Below, piece after piece: positions 17,619 through 26,459 of a stretch of 64,000 bases of DNA. How positions within the stretch are numbered: the first letter of the stretch is position 1; each line of letters begins with the position of its first letter. The position numbers and the translations under genes were made by a program. This DNA is from CAIWHR01 sp963781285 (GTDB taxonomy: Bacteria; Pseudomonadota; Gammaproteobacteria; Burkholderiales; Casimicrobiaceae): assembly GCA_963781285.1 (NCBI GenBank), contig CAWAFI010000018.1:1-64000 (forward strand), written 5' to 3'. The notes below the pieces were generated by a model. That model searched no databases. It had not been told where the DNA came from and was given only the letters and a program-made list of their open reading frames with translations.

Positions 17619-18158
17619 TCAGCTGCCCAATTCGCGGTAGAAGTAGGTCGTGGCGCACAGCCCGCCGTGGGGCAGCAATGCATAGCCGGGGATCACGCCA
17701 CAACGCTGCCAGCCCAGGCGGGCGTAAAGCCGTTCGGCATCGCTGCTTGCGGTGTCCAGCACGAGCAGTGTCTTGCCGCACTCGCGTGCAAGGTTTTCGG
17801 CAGCCCGCAACAATGCGGCACCCAGTCCCTGGCGTCGTGCACGGCGGTGCACCAACATCTTCGACAGGTCGGCCCGGTGTGGCTGGTTTTCGGGTTGGTC
17901 GAGGACCAACTGCACGGTTCCAACGATGCCACTGGCGTCTTCGGCCACCAACAACGCACGCTCGCCTCTGACCACGGTCTCGGCCACGCGACGCCAGAAT
18001 TCCGCGGCCTTCGTCATTAACAAGGGGTGCATGAAGCTCACGGATGCGCCTCCTTCCACACAATCGATCAACAACTCGGCTAGCGCCTCGATCTGTTTGT
18101 CGGTCGTAGTCAATAGGCGCCGAATTGTGTTGGCGTCGGCTGCAAGAGTGTTCGACAT
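17619..18158 (-). CDS. GNAT-family N-acetyltransferase
   Basis: A 179-residue acetyltransferase. The acetyl-CoA pyrophosphate loop is HRRARRQGLGAALLRAAE (motif A, Q/RxxGxG/A), preceded by the strand GTVQLVLDQPENQPHRADLSKMLV and followed by LDTASSDAERLYARLGWQ (motif B). ATG 18158 (MSNTLAADAN) is preferred over 18209. It lies 111 bp downstream of a MocR regulator on the same strand; MocR proteins often control neighbouring small-molecule enzymes, so the acetyltransferase may be part of its regulon. Substrate unknown. Confidence 0.85.
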   Translation of the reverse strand: MSNTLAADANTIRRLLTTTDKQIEALAELLIDCVEGGASVSFMHPLLMTKAAEFWRRVAETVVRGERALLVAEDASGIVGTVQLVLDQPENQPHRADLSKMLVHRRARRQGLGAALLRAAENLARECGKTLLVLDTASSDAERLYARLGWQRCGVIPGYALLPHGGLCATTYFYRELGS

Positions 18159-18269
18159 GTCATCCCCGGGATGTGGGCTCCGCCGCATGATGCGCCGATC
18201 CAACAACACGCTTACTCGCTTCTGGGCTGGGGCAATGGGGAACCCGGCCCTACGCGGCTCATCACGCCG

Positions 18270-19721
18270 TCACTTCGGCCAAAGTCGGCGCAGGCGTGAC
18301 AGTCCCTCCACGATGTCACGCTCTTCTATCGCACCGTAGCCGAACACCAGCCCCTGCTTGACCGGCCCGCCGAAATAATAGGGTCGCAAAGGATAGACCC
18401 CAACATCCAGCTCGCGTGCTCGCTCGGCAATGGCGTCCAGGTCCAGCGATGATTTTGCTAAAGCCGCCATATGCAGTCCTGCAACGGAGGGAATCGGTTC
18501 CAGCCAGCGGCTGAAATCTCGTCGCAGGCAAGTCAGCAACACGTTAAGGCGAGCGGCATAAATTCGTCGCATTCGACGAACGTGGCGCGCCATGTGTCCT
18601 TGCGCAATGAACATCGCGAGCGTGTCTTGCTCCAGTACCGCGCAATGCATGTCGGCGCACTGTTTGGCTGCGGCCAAGGCCCGGTGCGCCCAGGGTGGCG
18701 CAACCACGAAACCAAGACGAATGCCCGGGAACAGGCTCTTCGAAAACGTCCCAATGTAGAAGACCGCCTCGGTGCGATCGAGCGACTGCAGCGCATCGAG
18801 AGGGCGACCGCCGAAGCGGAACTCGCCGTCGTAGTCGTCTTCGATGACGACGGCGTTGCGCGCCTGCGCGAATTCGAGCAGAGCCGACCGGCGTCCCATG
18901 GACATGACCGTGCCGAGAGGAAATTGATGCGACGGCGTCACGCAGATCACGTGCGCGTCGGTTGGCAGCTTCTTCACAACCATTCCTTCACCATCGACCG
19001 GCACTGGCACGACCCTCGCACCGGCGGCCGCCAGTGCCGAACGCAGTGCGGGGTAACCGGGGTCCTCGACCGCGACCACGGTACGCCCGGGGTTGATCAG
19101 GATCCGGGCGAGCAGATCGAAGGCTTGCTGCGAACCCGCGGTAACGACGATGTCGCCTGGCCGACAGGCGACGGCGCGGGCAAACGAAACATGCTTTGCG
19201 ATGGCGTCACGCAATGCCTGCCGCCCGCGCGGCCCGGAATAGGCCGGCGCCTGAATCGCGAACGCGCGCAGCGCCCTTGTCGACAGACGCCGCCAGATTT
19301 CAAACGGGAAGTGCCGCTTGTCGGAGACACCGAGACTGAAGTCGAAGCGCGTGGTCGATCGCATGTCCACGGGCAGATTCGCAGGCGGTGCCCGCCAGAA
19401 GGCGCTCAGCCGGCGATCGATCGCGGGATCGCCGCTGGAAGCCCTGCGATTGCGCAGTTGCGGCAGCACATCTGCCACATAGGCTCCGGATCTTGGGCGC
19501 GTGACGAGATAGCCCTCGCTCAACAGCAGGTCATAAGCCGCCACCGCGGTGTTGCGCGACACACCGTAAGCGTCGGCAAGCGCGCGCGTCGCCGGCAACT
19601 GCAAGCCGGGCTGCAGGCGGCCGTCGAGGATCGCCGCTCTCAGCTGCTCGTGCAGCGCGCGAAGCAGCGTGCGCGAGCCCTCGGGCGGCAGGCTGATCGG
19701 GAAGGGGAGCACTGGATCCAT
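18270..19721 (-). CDS. MocR-family (GntR/aminotransferase) PLP-dependent regulator
   Basis: About 483 residues. The N-terminus is a GntR-type winged helix (PATRALADAYGVSRNTAVAA), joined by a short linker to a fold-type I aminotransferase domain with the PLP-binding Lys in YIGTFSKSLFPGIRLGFV and the Asp in VVIEDDYDGEFRFGG. MocR proteins use PLP bound to the aminotransferase domain to sense amino compounds and regulate, for example, pyridoxal synthesis or taurine/GABA use. The start MDPVLPFPIS at 19721 fits the family better than 19751. It is divergent from the small DUF3563-like gene at 19806 with an 84-bp spacer. Confidence 0.9.
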   Translation of the reverse strand: MDPVLPFPISLPPEGSRTLLRALHEQLRAAILDGRLQPGLQLPATRALADAYGVSRNTAVAAYDLLLSEGYLVTRPRSGAYVADVLPQLRNRRASSGDPAIDRRLSAFWRAPPANLPVDMRSTTRFDFSLGVSDKRHFPFEIWRRLSTRALRAFAIQAPAYSGPRGRQALRDAIAKHVSFARAVACRPGDIVVTAGSQQAFDLLARILINPGRTVVAVEDPGYPALRSALAAAGARVVPVPVDGEGMVVKKLPTDAHVICVTPSHQFPLGTVMSMGRRSALLEFAQARNAVVIEDDYDGEFRFGGRPLDALQSLDRTEAVFYIGTFSKSLFPGIRLGFVVAPPWAHRALAAAKQCADMHCAVLEQDTLAMFIAQGHMARHVRRMRRIYAARLNVLLTCLRRDFSRWLEPIPSVAGLHMAALAKSSLDLDAIAERARELDVGVYPLRPYYFGGPVKQGLVFGYGAIEERDIVEGLSRLRRLWPK

Positions 19722-19805
19722 GACATTGCCCGTCCGTGGTACTTCTCTCATACCAGTCTACACCTTACGCTGCGGCCATCAACGACAACACATACGGAGA
19801 ACACG

Positions 19806-20027
19806 ATGGTCCCGGCAGGAGTCGGAGCGAGCATCGCAGCATCGATCAAGGCGCTGGGCGCCGATATCCGCTTGGCGTGGCAACACCTGGCAGCGGTGCG
19901 AAGACGCAGACAGCGTGGGGAATACGAGCGTTTGCTTGCCGGTTCGGCCGATCGTTTCGAGCTGGAACGGCGCGAGCGGACCTGGACGCGGTGGCAGAGC
20001 AGCGACGGAAGTCTGCTTGGACGGTGA
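19806..20027 (+). CDS. Small DUF3563-like protein
   Basis: A 73-residue protein. The C-terminal half RRQRGEYERLLAGSADRFEL followed by ERRERTW matches the short DUF3563 pattern (a Tyr-Leu followed by Asp-x-x-x-Leu-Glu-x-Arg), a family of unknown function frequent in Burkholderiales and rhizobia. The N-terminus is hydrophobic and Ala-rich. ATG 19806 follows ACGGAGAAC. It is transcribed divergently from the MocR gene and may be under its control. Confidence 0.6.
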   Translation: MVPAGVGASIAASIKALGADIRLAWQHLAAVRRRRQRGEYERLLAGSADRFELERRERTWTRWQSSDGSLLGR

Positions 20028-20180
20028 CCGCAGTCGCCCGCCGACAACACGAGCAGCGGTTGGTCCAGCTCAAAGTTGATGCGCACCGATGTCGATTCGC
20101 CGCACGGCCAATCGACTAAGGGATGGACACTCCGGGATGGCCGGGGTCCGTACCCACCTCGTTTTCAAGGAGAGATGAGA

Positions 20181-20567
20181 ATGCGATTCATGATGATGGT
20201 CAAAGCCGACAAGGACTACGAAGCGGGGCTCCCGCCCAGGCCGGAACTGCTCACCGCGATCGGTAAGCTCACCCACGACATGGTCGAAGCCGGCGTGCTG
20301 CTCGAGACCGGGGGCCTCCTTCCCAGCTCCAGAGGCGCCCGAGTGCGGGCGTCCGGTGGGAAGCTCAGCGTGACCGACGGACCATTCGCCGAGACGAAGG
20401 AACTTGTCGGCGGCTACGCGATTGTCGAGGCGAAGTCGCGAGAAGAGGCGGTCGAGTTCGGCAAGCAGTTCATGGAGGTGCACGCGAGGGTCCTCGGATC
20501 CTCCTACGACGGCGAATGCGAGATCCGCCAGCTGTTCGATGCGATGGACTGCACTTCGGGGCGGTAA
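20181..20567 (+). CDS. YCII-related (DGPF-domain) protein
   Basis: A 128-residue single-domain protein of the YCII/DGPF superfamily. Diagnostic segments are MRFMMMVKADKDYEAG at the start, LSVTDGPFAETKELVGGYAI (the DGPF motif) and AVEFGKQFMEVHA. These dimeric ferredoxin-like-fold proteins often sit beside ECF sigma factors, but none is present here. A strong AAGGAG at 20168-20173 favours ATG 20181 over 20175. Biochemical role unknown. Confidence 0.88.
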   Translation: MRFMMMVKADKDYEAGLPPRPELLTAIGKLTHDMVEAGVLLETGGLLPSSRGARVRASGGKLSVTDGPFAETKELVGGYAIVEAKSREEAVEFGKQFMEVHARVLGSSYDGECEIRQLFDAMDCTSGR

Positions 20568-20753
20568 ACGCCGCTAGTGGAAAAACGGCCGAGCCCCAAG
20601 GTGCCGGGACCGAACCACGATGGCCGTCCGACATATGGGGCTCGCGCCGCGAAGATCGAAGCATGAGGGTTGATCAGAATGCCTTGGCAAAAAGGGGCAA
20701 CAAATGGTTGCGCTGTAGCTGGTGCTACGAGCTCACCTGCGCTGGAGACGATC

Positions 20754-21062
20754 ATGAATCTACGCACATCGAGGACTACCGGCTTCCTGTTTGGGGTGGC
20801 GGGAATCATCGTAACCGTTGCGCTCGCGGCGACCGCGGGAGAGCGTGGCGGCAATGCATCAGATCAAAATCGGCCGGTCGGCGTGTTCACCACCCGACTC
20901 GCCAATGACATCCCAATCTACCAGCTGCCTTCTATCACCGTTGTCGCCAGTCGCAAGGCGGAGCTAGCCAAGATCGAAGAGCAATCGGACCGGGCGAGGG
21001 TAGTTCCGCGCGAGGCACGACGTACTGCGGCCGGCGCAGCTCTGCAACCCGGTGGCGTGTAG
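20754..21062 (+). CDS. Hypothetical exported protein
   Basis: A 102-residue protein with an N-terminal positive patch and hydrophobic segment (RTTGFLFGVAGIIVTVALAA) that looks like a signal peptide or membrane anchor. The mature part contains LPSITVVASRKAELAKIEEQ and a short Arg/Ala-rich tail. No family recognised. ATG 20754 is preferred because it starts directly before the signal-like segment. Confidence 0.5.
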   Translation: MNLRTSRTTGFLFGVAGIIVTVALAATAGERGGNASDQNRPVGVFTTRLANDIPIYQLPSITVVASRKAELAKIEEQSDRARVVPREARRTAAGAALQPGGV

Positions 21063-21130
21063 CTCAAGCAAGATGGAGCGAGGTGAAGTGAACGAGACTC
21101 CCGCAACCACCGCTCATTGTGCGCCGCACG

Positions 21131-21760
21131 TCACAGAGAGCATGTCAGCCTCGCTCCGCCAGGCCGTACGGGCCGAGCGAGCCTTGGCGCGGGCGCTGCG
21201 ACAAGCGCGGCATTGATGCGCTTCCACGCGGCGCCATGCGCTCTGAGCGCGTGGTCGTAGAGCGCGAGCCGGTCGGCCACGAATTCCCCGGTGATCGACG
21301 CGGGGGAGGCCGGCGGCAGTTCAAGGTGGGCGTCGGCGTCGCCGGCGGCCGTGGCGATGTCCATACCGTATCTCCGCGCCATCCGCATGATCGGCGCGTT
21401 TTCTGCGAGACAGTGCATGAACAGCCTGGGTATGAAACGGTTGCGGGCGTGTGCCGCGGCGCGTTCGAACAGCGCGCCGCCAACGCCGTGGCCGCGGTGC
21501 GCCGGCAGCACCGAGAGCCCGAGCTCGGCAAAATCGTCGCTGAAGGCCACGTGCGCCACGCCGACGAGCGCGAGGCGATCGTCGTGAACGCCGAAAACCG
21601 CGTCGCAATCGAAGTCGATTCTATCGACGTAGCCGGCGATGCCTTCTGCATTAGGCAACGAGCCGAACCGCAGTCGCCGGTCCTCGGTGGGCAGCGCGAG
21701 AAAATGCGCCATGAGTGCGGCGCGGGCACCTTCGCTGAGTCGTTGGACGGTGACGGTCAT
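21131..21760 (-). CDS. GNAT-family N-acetyltransferase
   Basis: A 209-residue acetyltransferase starting at MTVTVQRLSEG (21760). Acetyl-CoA binding is shown by LSVLPAHRGHGVGGALFERA, with GVHDDRLALVGVAHVAFSDD as the preceding strands and NAPIMRMARRYGMDI as motif B. It resembles the acetyltransferases that follow ATP-grasp or regulatory domains in protein acetylation, but here it stands alone. The last ~30 residues are a Pro/Arg-rich tail without counterpart. Substrate unknown. Confidence 0.85.
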   Translation of the reverse strand: MTVTVQRLSEGARAALMAHFLALPTEDRRLRFGSLPNAEGIAGYVDRIDFDCDAVFGVHDDRLALVGVAHVAFSDDFAELGLSVLPAHRGHGVGGALFERAAAHARNRFIPRLFMHCLAENAPIMRMARRYGMDIATAAGDADAHLELPPASPASITGEFVADRLALYDHALRAHGAAWKRINAALVAAPAPRLARPVRPGGARLTCSL

Positions 21761-21881
21761 CACTCCCTCTTCGTCCGGTCGGTCGCTGGTTTGCAGGAAG
21801 CATGCGTCGTCAGGAGCGCCGTAGCCTCCGCTTGACGACGAGCGCCGTGCCGCGAAACCGCGGCGCGTTCGTTGCGTTCTG

Positions 21882-22178
21882 TCACGCGCCGGCCGCAGCG
21901 CTGGCGCTGGCACGCGATGGTGCACCAGCAGTGACCGTCGACGCCCCGTCGGCAAGGTCGAGTACGGTCCGGCCGCGCCACCAACTAGCTGCCGCCAGCA
22001 CGCCGCCACCGGCAGCCAGAGCCAGCGCCGATAGTGGCTTCACCTCGCCGCTGAACAGTTGAAGCAGCCCGGCCGCTACCGCGCTCGCGCCGATGAACCC
22101 GATGCGCAGGCACAGGCCGCACTCGACGAGCGCGCGCCTTGCTTTTCTGCTCAATTCAGACGTGGGATGGGTGCTCAC
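21882..22178 (-). CDS. Small membrane protein, unknown function
   Basis: A 98-residue protein with a GTG start at 22178 (STHPTSELSRKARRALVECG). Two hydrophobic segments, around CLRIGFIGASAVAAGLLQLF and LSALALAAGGGVLAAASWW, suggest two membrane spans, followed by a polar Ala/Ser-rich tail. No known family. It lies between the acetyltransferase and the thioredoxin-reductase-like gene on the same strand. Confidence 0.5.
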   Translation of the reverse strand: MSTHPTSELSRKARRALVECGLCLRIGFIGASAVAAGLLQLFSGEVKPLSALALAAGGGVLAAASWWRGRTVLDLADGASTVTAGAPSRASASAAAGA

Positions 22179-22332
22179 GATTGGTTCCCATAGGTGTCGC
22201 CAAAAATCTAGCCCGCATCGGTGATGCGGCGCACAACACAATATGGGGATACGCAAGCCCGGGTCAAATCATTGGTTTGGATCAACAACATCAGCGCGGC
22301 CGATGACAGCACCTCGACGCAGCGAATCGCGC

Positions 22333-24018
22333 TCAAGAATCGTTCGGCGCTGCGACGGCCAGATATTGATGGATCAACGCGACGACGGCCGCACCTTCTC
22401 CGATCGCGCCGCCCACCCGCTTAACGGATCCCGAGCGTACGTCGCCGACGGCGAACACGCCGGGTACATTCGACTCGAGCGGCGTAGCTCCCGGCGCAAC
22501 GCTTGAACACGCCTTCCCCGTGAGCACGAAACCATGCGCGTCGCGCGCAACGCTGCAACCGTCGAGCCAACGGGTCTCGGGATCGGCGCCGACGAACAGG
22601 AACACATGGCGTATCGGCCGTTGGTCCTCGAACCCTGTCTGGCTGTTGCGCCAGGCCACTGCCCCAAGTCCGGTCGCCGAATCGCCGTGGAGCCGTGTCA
22701 GTTGCGTGCAGGGATGCAGCTCGACATTCGGCGTGGCGTCGATCCGATCGATCAGGTAACGCGACATGCTCGCGGCGAGGCCGGGCCCGCGCACCAGCAT
22801 GTGGACGCGCGAGGCGTGCTGGGCCAGAAAGACGGCAGCCTGCCCGGCCGAGTTGCCGCCGCCGACCAGTGCGATTTCGGTCCCCGAACACATTTTCGCT
22901 TCGAGGGCCGAAGCCCAATACCAGACGCCGCGGCCTTCGAATTCGGCGAGGCGTGGCACGTCGGGGCGGCGATAGCGCGCCCCGCTGGCGATCACGACCG
23001 TGCGGGACCTGAGCTTGCGTCCATCGGTAAGCGTCAGCGTCAATTCGCCGTCGGGCCCGGCCCGTGTGCAGTCGAGGGTCGCGGCCTGGGCCGGAATCAT
23101 GATCTCGGCCCCGAACTTCTGCGCCTGCACGAAGGCGCGTCCGGCGAGCGCCTGACCGGAGATGCCGGTCGGAAAGCCGAGGTAATTCTCGATGCGCGCA
23201 CTCGCACCGGCCTGTCCGCCGAACGACCGGCAGTCGAGCACGACAACGCGCAAGCCTTCCGAGGCGGCGTAGACGGCGGTAGCCAGTCCGGCCGGTCCGG
23301 CGCCCACCACGACGACGTCGAATAGTTCGTCCCGCGAGGCGGTATCGAGCATGCCCAGGCAGCGCCCCAGGGCCTCTTCCGACGGGTTGAGCAGTACGGT
23401 GCCGTTGGGACAGATGACCAGGACCTGGTCCGCTCCCGCGCCGTATTGTTCGAGCATTGCCGCAGCGGCATCATCGTGCTTGGCGTCGACAGCGTGATGA
23501 GGGTAGCCGTTTCTCTTCAGGAAGGTCTGCAGGCGCAGCACCTCGGGCAGCTGCGGCTCACCGATCAGTACGGGTCCGCTGGCACCGGATTCGATGAGCC
23601 CGACCCGGCGCAGGATAAGGGCACGGACGATGCGCTCACCGAGATCCGCCTCGGCGATGATCAGTGCGCGCAACTTCTCCGGTGGCACCAGAAGCGTTTC
23701 GACATCTTCTTCGGCGTACCCGTCCACCAGGGCATGGCGGCCGGAAAGCTGGGCGACCTCGGCGAGAAACTGGCCCGGGCCCTGACTCGCAATGGGTACG
23801 ACATGGCCCAGGCCGTCGCGCTGGCTGATGACCACCGTACCCTTCAGCACGACGAACATGCCCGGACTCGGCTCGCCTGCGGCGAACAGGCACTCACCAC
23901 GCGCATGGCGCCGCGGCGTGCCGAACCGACTGATCCGCGCGATCTCCGCATCGGTCAGCCGCGGAAACATCTGATGGCGCCGGCTGGCGAGCGCGCTGAG
24001 GGGGTCGTCAGCCACCAT
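22333..24018 (-). CDS. Cyclic-nucleotide-domain/thioredoxin-reductase-like flavoprotein
   Basis: A 561-residue fusion. Residues ~15-135 are a cyclic-nucleotide-binding domain (GECLFAAGEPSPGMFVVLKG), ~150-225 a small thioredoxin-like insert (LQTFLKRNGYPHHAVDAK), and ~233-555 a thioredoxin-reductase-type FAD/NAD module with the FAD motif VVVVGAGPAGLATAVYAASE, the NAD motif IALVGGGNSAGQAAVFLA and the second FAD motif VPGVFAVGDVRSGSVKRVGG. The redox-active CxxC of true thioredoxin reductases is absent. The architecture suggests an NADPH-dependent flavoprotein switched by a nucleotide or redox signal. The start is 8 bp from the stop of the Rieske gene, so the two form an operon and may exchange electrons. 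Confidence 0.9.
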   Translation of the reverse strand: MVADDPLSALASRRHQMFPRLTDAEIARISRFGTPRRHARGECLFAAGEPSPGMFVVLKGTVVISQRDGLGHVVPIASQGPGQFLAEVAQLSGRHALVDGYAEEDVETLLVPPEKLRALIIAEADLGERIVRALILRRVGLIESGASGPVLIGEPQLPEVLRLQTFLKRNGYPHHAVDAKHDDAAAAMLEQYGAGADQVLVICPNGTVLLNPSEEALGRCLGMLDTASRDELFDVVVVGAGPAGLATAVYAASEGLRVVVLDCRSFGGQAGASARIENYLGFPTGISGQALAGRAFVQAQKFGAEIMIPAQAATLDCTRAGPDGELTLTLTDGRKLRSRTVVIASGARYRRPDVPRLAEFEGRGVWYWASALEAKMCSGTEIALVGGGNSAGQAAVFLAQHASRVHMLVRGPGLAASMSRYLIDRIDATPNVELHPCTQLTRLHGDSATGLGAVAWRNSQTGFEDQRPIRHVFLFVGADPETRWLDGCSVARDAHGFVLTGKACSSVAPGATPLESNVPGVFAVGDVRSGSVKRVGGAIGEGAAVVALIHQYLAVAAPNDS

Positions 24019-24026
24019 CCTCTATC

Positions 24027-25649
24027 CTAACCTTCCTTCCCGACGAAGCTCAGCGCCTGACGCGCGGTGCGCAGTGCGTGCCGTTGCTTGAAACGCACGG
24101 AGAGTAGCCGGTTCGTCGCAGCCAGCATCGCGGCTCGCGCACCTGCGGGCAGCCCTGCAGCCACTTCCTCGCGCACTGCGCTCCAGGTTTTCAGCCAGTG
24201 CGCGGGAAAGATGGGCAGTCCGACCCCATGATCGACAATGGTGGCGATAGCGCGTTCGTGGAACGCCGCTTCATCCGTGACGGCCCACTCCCGAATCGCC
24301 GTCTCCGCCGCCATGCTCGGGTCTAGATACCTGCTGTTGCGCCCCACAAACAACGCGAGTTGCAGCAGACCCTGCGGCCACAGATGAGGCTGACGCGCGC
24401 ATTGTCGGCGCAGTGCATGGCCGAAGGTGAGGGCATGGGTGAAGTCCAGCCATCCGACATTGTCGGCGACGCTGTTGTCGGTGCGCAATGCGTGCCGTTC
24501 GTCGAAGCGCAGCAAGTGGCGTGCGGACGCTTCCATCAGCGCGTAATAGACGTCGAGCGATGCATTGCCCGCGGCAGCTATTGTCGCGTTCAGCACGTCG
24601 CGCATCGATCGCTCTTCGAACGAATCGGGGCTGGGCGGCACGCTGCCGGGCCGTGCGCTTGCAGGCCATGCCGCACACGCATCGGCATAGCAGCGAAAAT
24701 CGGGCAACAGGTCCTCGCGCGTGGCGAGAATCAGCGACCGCAGCCACGCCAGCAGCAGTGGCCCTTCCACTTCGGTGCCCAACCGCTCGATCAGCCGCTG
24801 CACATGCATCAGGTATATCAGCGAATGGCCGAAGTCGTTGTAATGCGCAAGAGCCGCTGAGGCGAGCGCGGGCTCGAGATCGGCAATGTGCAATCCCTGC
24901 GCGAATGCCCCGTTGAGGAGTTCCGCAGCGCCGCCCTCGTCCTGTGACTCGATCGCCGCGGCAAAGTTCTCGGCATTCCAGGCTGAGCGCTCGGCGGTGA
25001 ACGGATAGGTCCCTTCGCGCAGCGTGTCGAATGCGATATGAGCGAGCGCTTCGGTGACGCAGGCGAGGCGCACTGTTTCGTCGCTCAATGTATCGCCCAG
25101 GCGCAGCCACGCTTCGGCCGCAGCGTAGGCATGCGTCATCCCATCGCGCAGCCGCGCATGTGTGCCAAGTATGGCGCGCACCAACGCCAGCTCGGGCTTG
25201 GCACCCGCCCTGTTCAAGCGCGCAAGCTCGCGCGCGATACGGGCGGTGTCGTACTCGGCCATCGCCTGGTCGAGATGCGCAAGCGCCCGCTCGATGCGCA
25301 CCGCGGCCGGCGGATCGCTGATATCCAGCCATACAGCACCATCCTCCACTTTCACGGGATAGATGCGCAGGTTGTCGCCGCCGTAAACGGTGGCGCCGGT
25401 CTTCAGGTCGAATTTCCAGTTGTGCCAGTTGCAGGTCAGCACGCAATTGACATCGAGCGCGCCTTCCACGAGCGGATAGCCTTCGTGCGGACAGCGGTTG
25501 TTGCAGGCGAAGATCTCACCTTGATGGAGGAACAGGGCGATGTGCTTGCCTCCGCATTTCACTGCGATGGGGCGCGACGGGTGCAGGCGATCGGCTTCGA
25601 CCGCGCGGGTCCAACGGGTGACGTTCGAGGTTAGGGGCTCGTCTGGCAT
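24027..25649 (-). CDS. Rieske [2Fe-2S] protein with long C-terminal helical domain
   Basis: About 540 residues. The N-terminal ~115 residues are a Rieske domain with ligands Cys53, His55, Cys73 and His76 (CNNRCPHEGYP and LTCNWHNWKF). The remaining ~420 residues are Ala/Leu-rich and helical (MAEYDTARIARELARLNRAG; HYNDFGHSLIYLMHVQRLIE) with no catalytic mononuclear-iron motif, so this is not a classical ring-hydroxylating oxygenase. It is the first gene of a pair with the flavoprotein downstream; a plausible role is electron transfer from that flavoprotein to an unidentified acceptor. ATG 25649 (MPDEPLTSN) is preferred over 25706. Confidence 0.85.
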   Translation of the reverse strand: MPDEPLTSNVTRWTRAVEADRLHPSRPIAVKCGGKHIALFLHQGEIFACNNRCPHEGYPLVEGALDVNCVLTCNWHNWKFDLKTGATVYGGDNLRIYPVKVEDGAVWLDISDPPAAVRIERALAHLDQAMAEYDTARIARELARLNRAGAKPELALVRAILGTHARLRDGMTHAYAAAEAWLRLGDTLSDETVRLACVTEALAHIAFDTLREGTYPFTAERSAWNAENFAAAIESQDEGGAAELLNGAFAQGLHIADLEPALASAALAHYNDFGHSLIYLMHVQRLIERLGTEVEGPLLLAWLRSLILATREDLLPDFRCYADACAAWPASARPGSVPPSPDSFEERSMRDVLNATIAAAGNASLDVYYALMEASARHLLRFDERHALRTDNSVADNVGWLDFTHALTFGHALRRQCARQPHLWPQGLLQLALFVGRNSRYLDPSMAAETAIREWAVTDEAAFHERAIATIVDHGVGLPIFPAHWLKTWSAVREEVAAGLPAGARAAMLAATNRLLSVRFKQRHALRTARQALSFVGKEG

Positions 25650-25991
25650 GGTGCATCCTGGTTGATGTCCACGAGCAGCAGTGCGCAGGGTAGTCGCATT
25701 CGTCAAACTGATCTTACCGCAGGTGACGAGTCGTACACCATTGCGCTTCTTGCGGACGGGTAAGGGCGCGGATCTTGATCGGCAGGCGCAAAGAATGCGG
25801 GCTGCGACATGACCGGCTCCTCGCCCTCGAAGGAGCCGTCTTCCCGGAGGCTAGCGGGTCGAAGAGCCAGCTCGGATCGTCTTTTCAGGCGCCCCACAAT
25901 CGGCGTATTCTTGCCCCGATCCGGCGCCTGGAGCGAGCGCGCAAGCGTTCGCCATCCAGGGCGAAGACCTTGGTGCACGAGGAGGATGAGA

Positions 25992-26459
25992 ATGACCAAG
26001 CTCAACATCAACGGCAAGCAATACGACGTCGACGTACCCGCAGATACCCCGCTGCTCTGGGTGCTGCGCGATGAGTTGGGTCTGACCGGGACCAAGTTCG
26101 GCTGCGGCATGGCGCTGTGTGGCGCCTGCACCGTGCACATCGACGGCGAGCCGGGACGCGCGTGCGTAACGCCGATTTCTTCGCTCGCGAACAAGAAGGT
26201 CGTCACCATCGAGGCGATCGGCGCGGACAAGGTAGGCAAGGCCGTGCAGACGGCATGGATCGAGTTGGGTGTACCGCAGTGCGGCTATTGCCAGGCGGGG
26301 CAGATCATGTCCGCGACGGCGCTCCTCAAGCAGAAACCCAAACCTACCGACGCCGACATCGAGGCGGCCATGACCGGCAACATCTGCCGCTGCGGCACGT
26401 ACGGGCGCATCCGCGCCGCCATCAAGCAGGCGGCCGGTGAGAAAGGAGCGACGGCATGA
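25992..26459 (+). CDS. iorA: Isoquinoline 1-oxidoreductase-type [2Fe-2S] subunit
   Basis: A 155-residue electron-transfer subunit of the xanthine oxidase family. The plant-type cluster uses Cys38, Cys43, Cys46 and Cys58 (CGMALCGACTVHI) and the second cluster Cys97, Cys100, Cys132 and Cys134 (CGYCQAGQ, ICRCGTYGRI). Clear Shine-Dalgarno GGAGGA before ATG 25992. The gene overlaps the large subunit by 4 bp. Together the two subunits oxidise an N-heterocycle or aldehyde, passing electrons from the molybdopterin cofactor through the clusters; the true substrate is not known and no FAD subunit is present, which is normal for this subgroup. Confidence 0.9.
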   Translation: MTKLNINGKQYDVDVPADTPLLWVLRDELGLTGTKFGCGMALCGACTVHIDGEPGRACVTPISSLANKKVVTIEAIGADKVGKAVQTAWIELGVPQCGYCQAGQIMSATALLKQKPKPTDADIEAAMTGNICRCGTYGRIRAAIKQAAGEKGATA

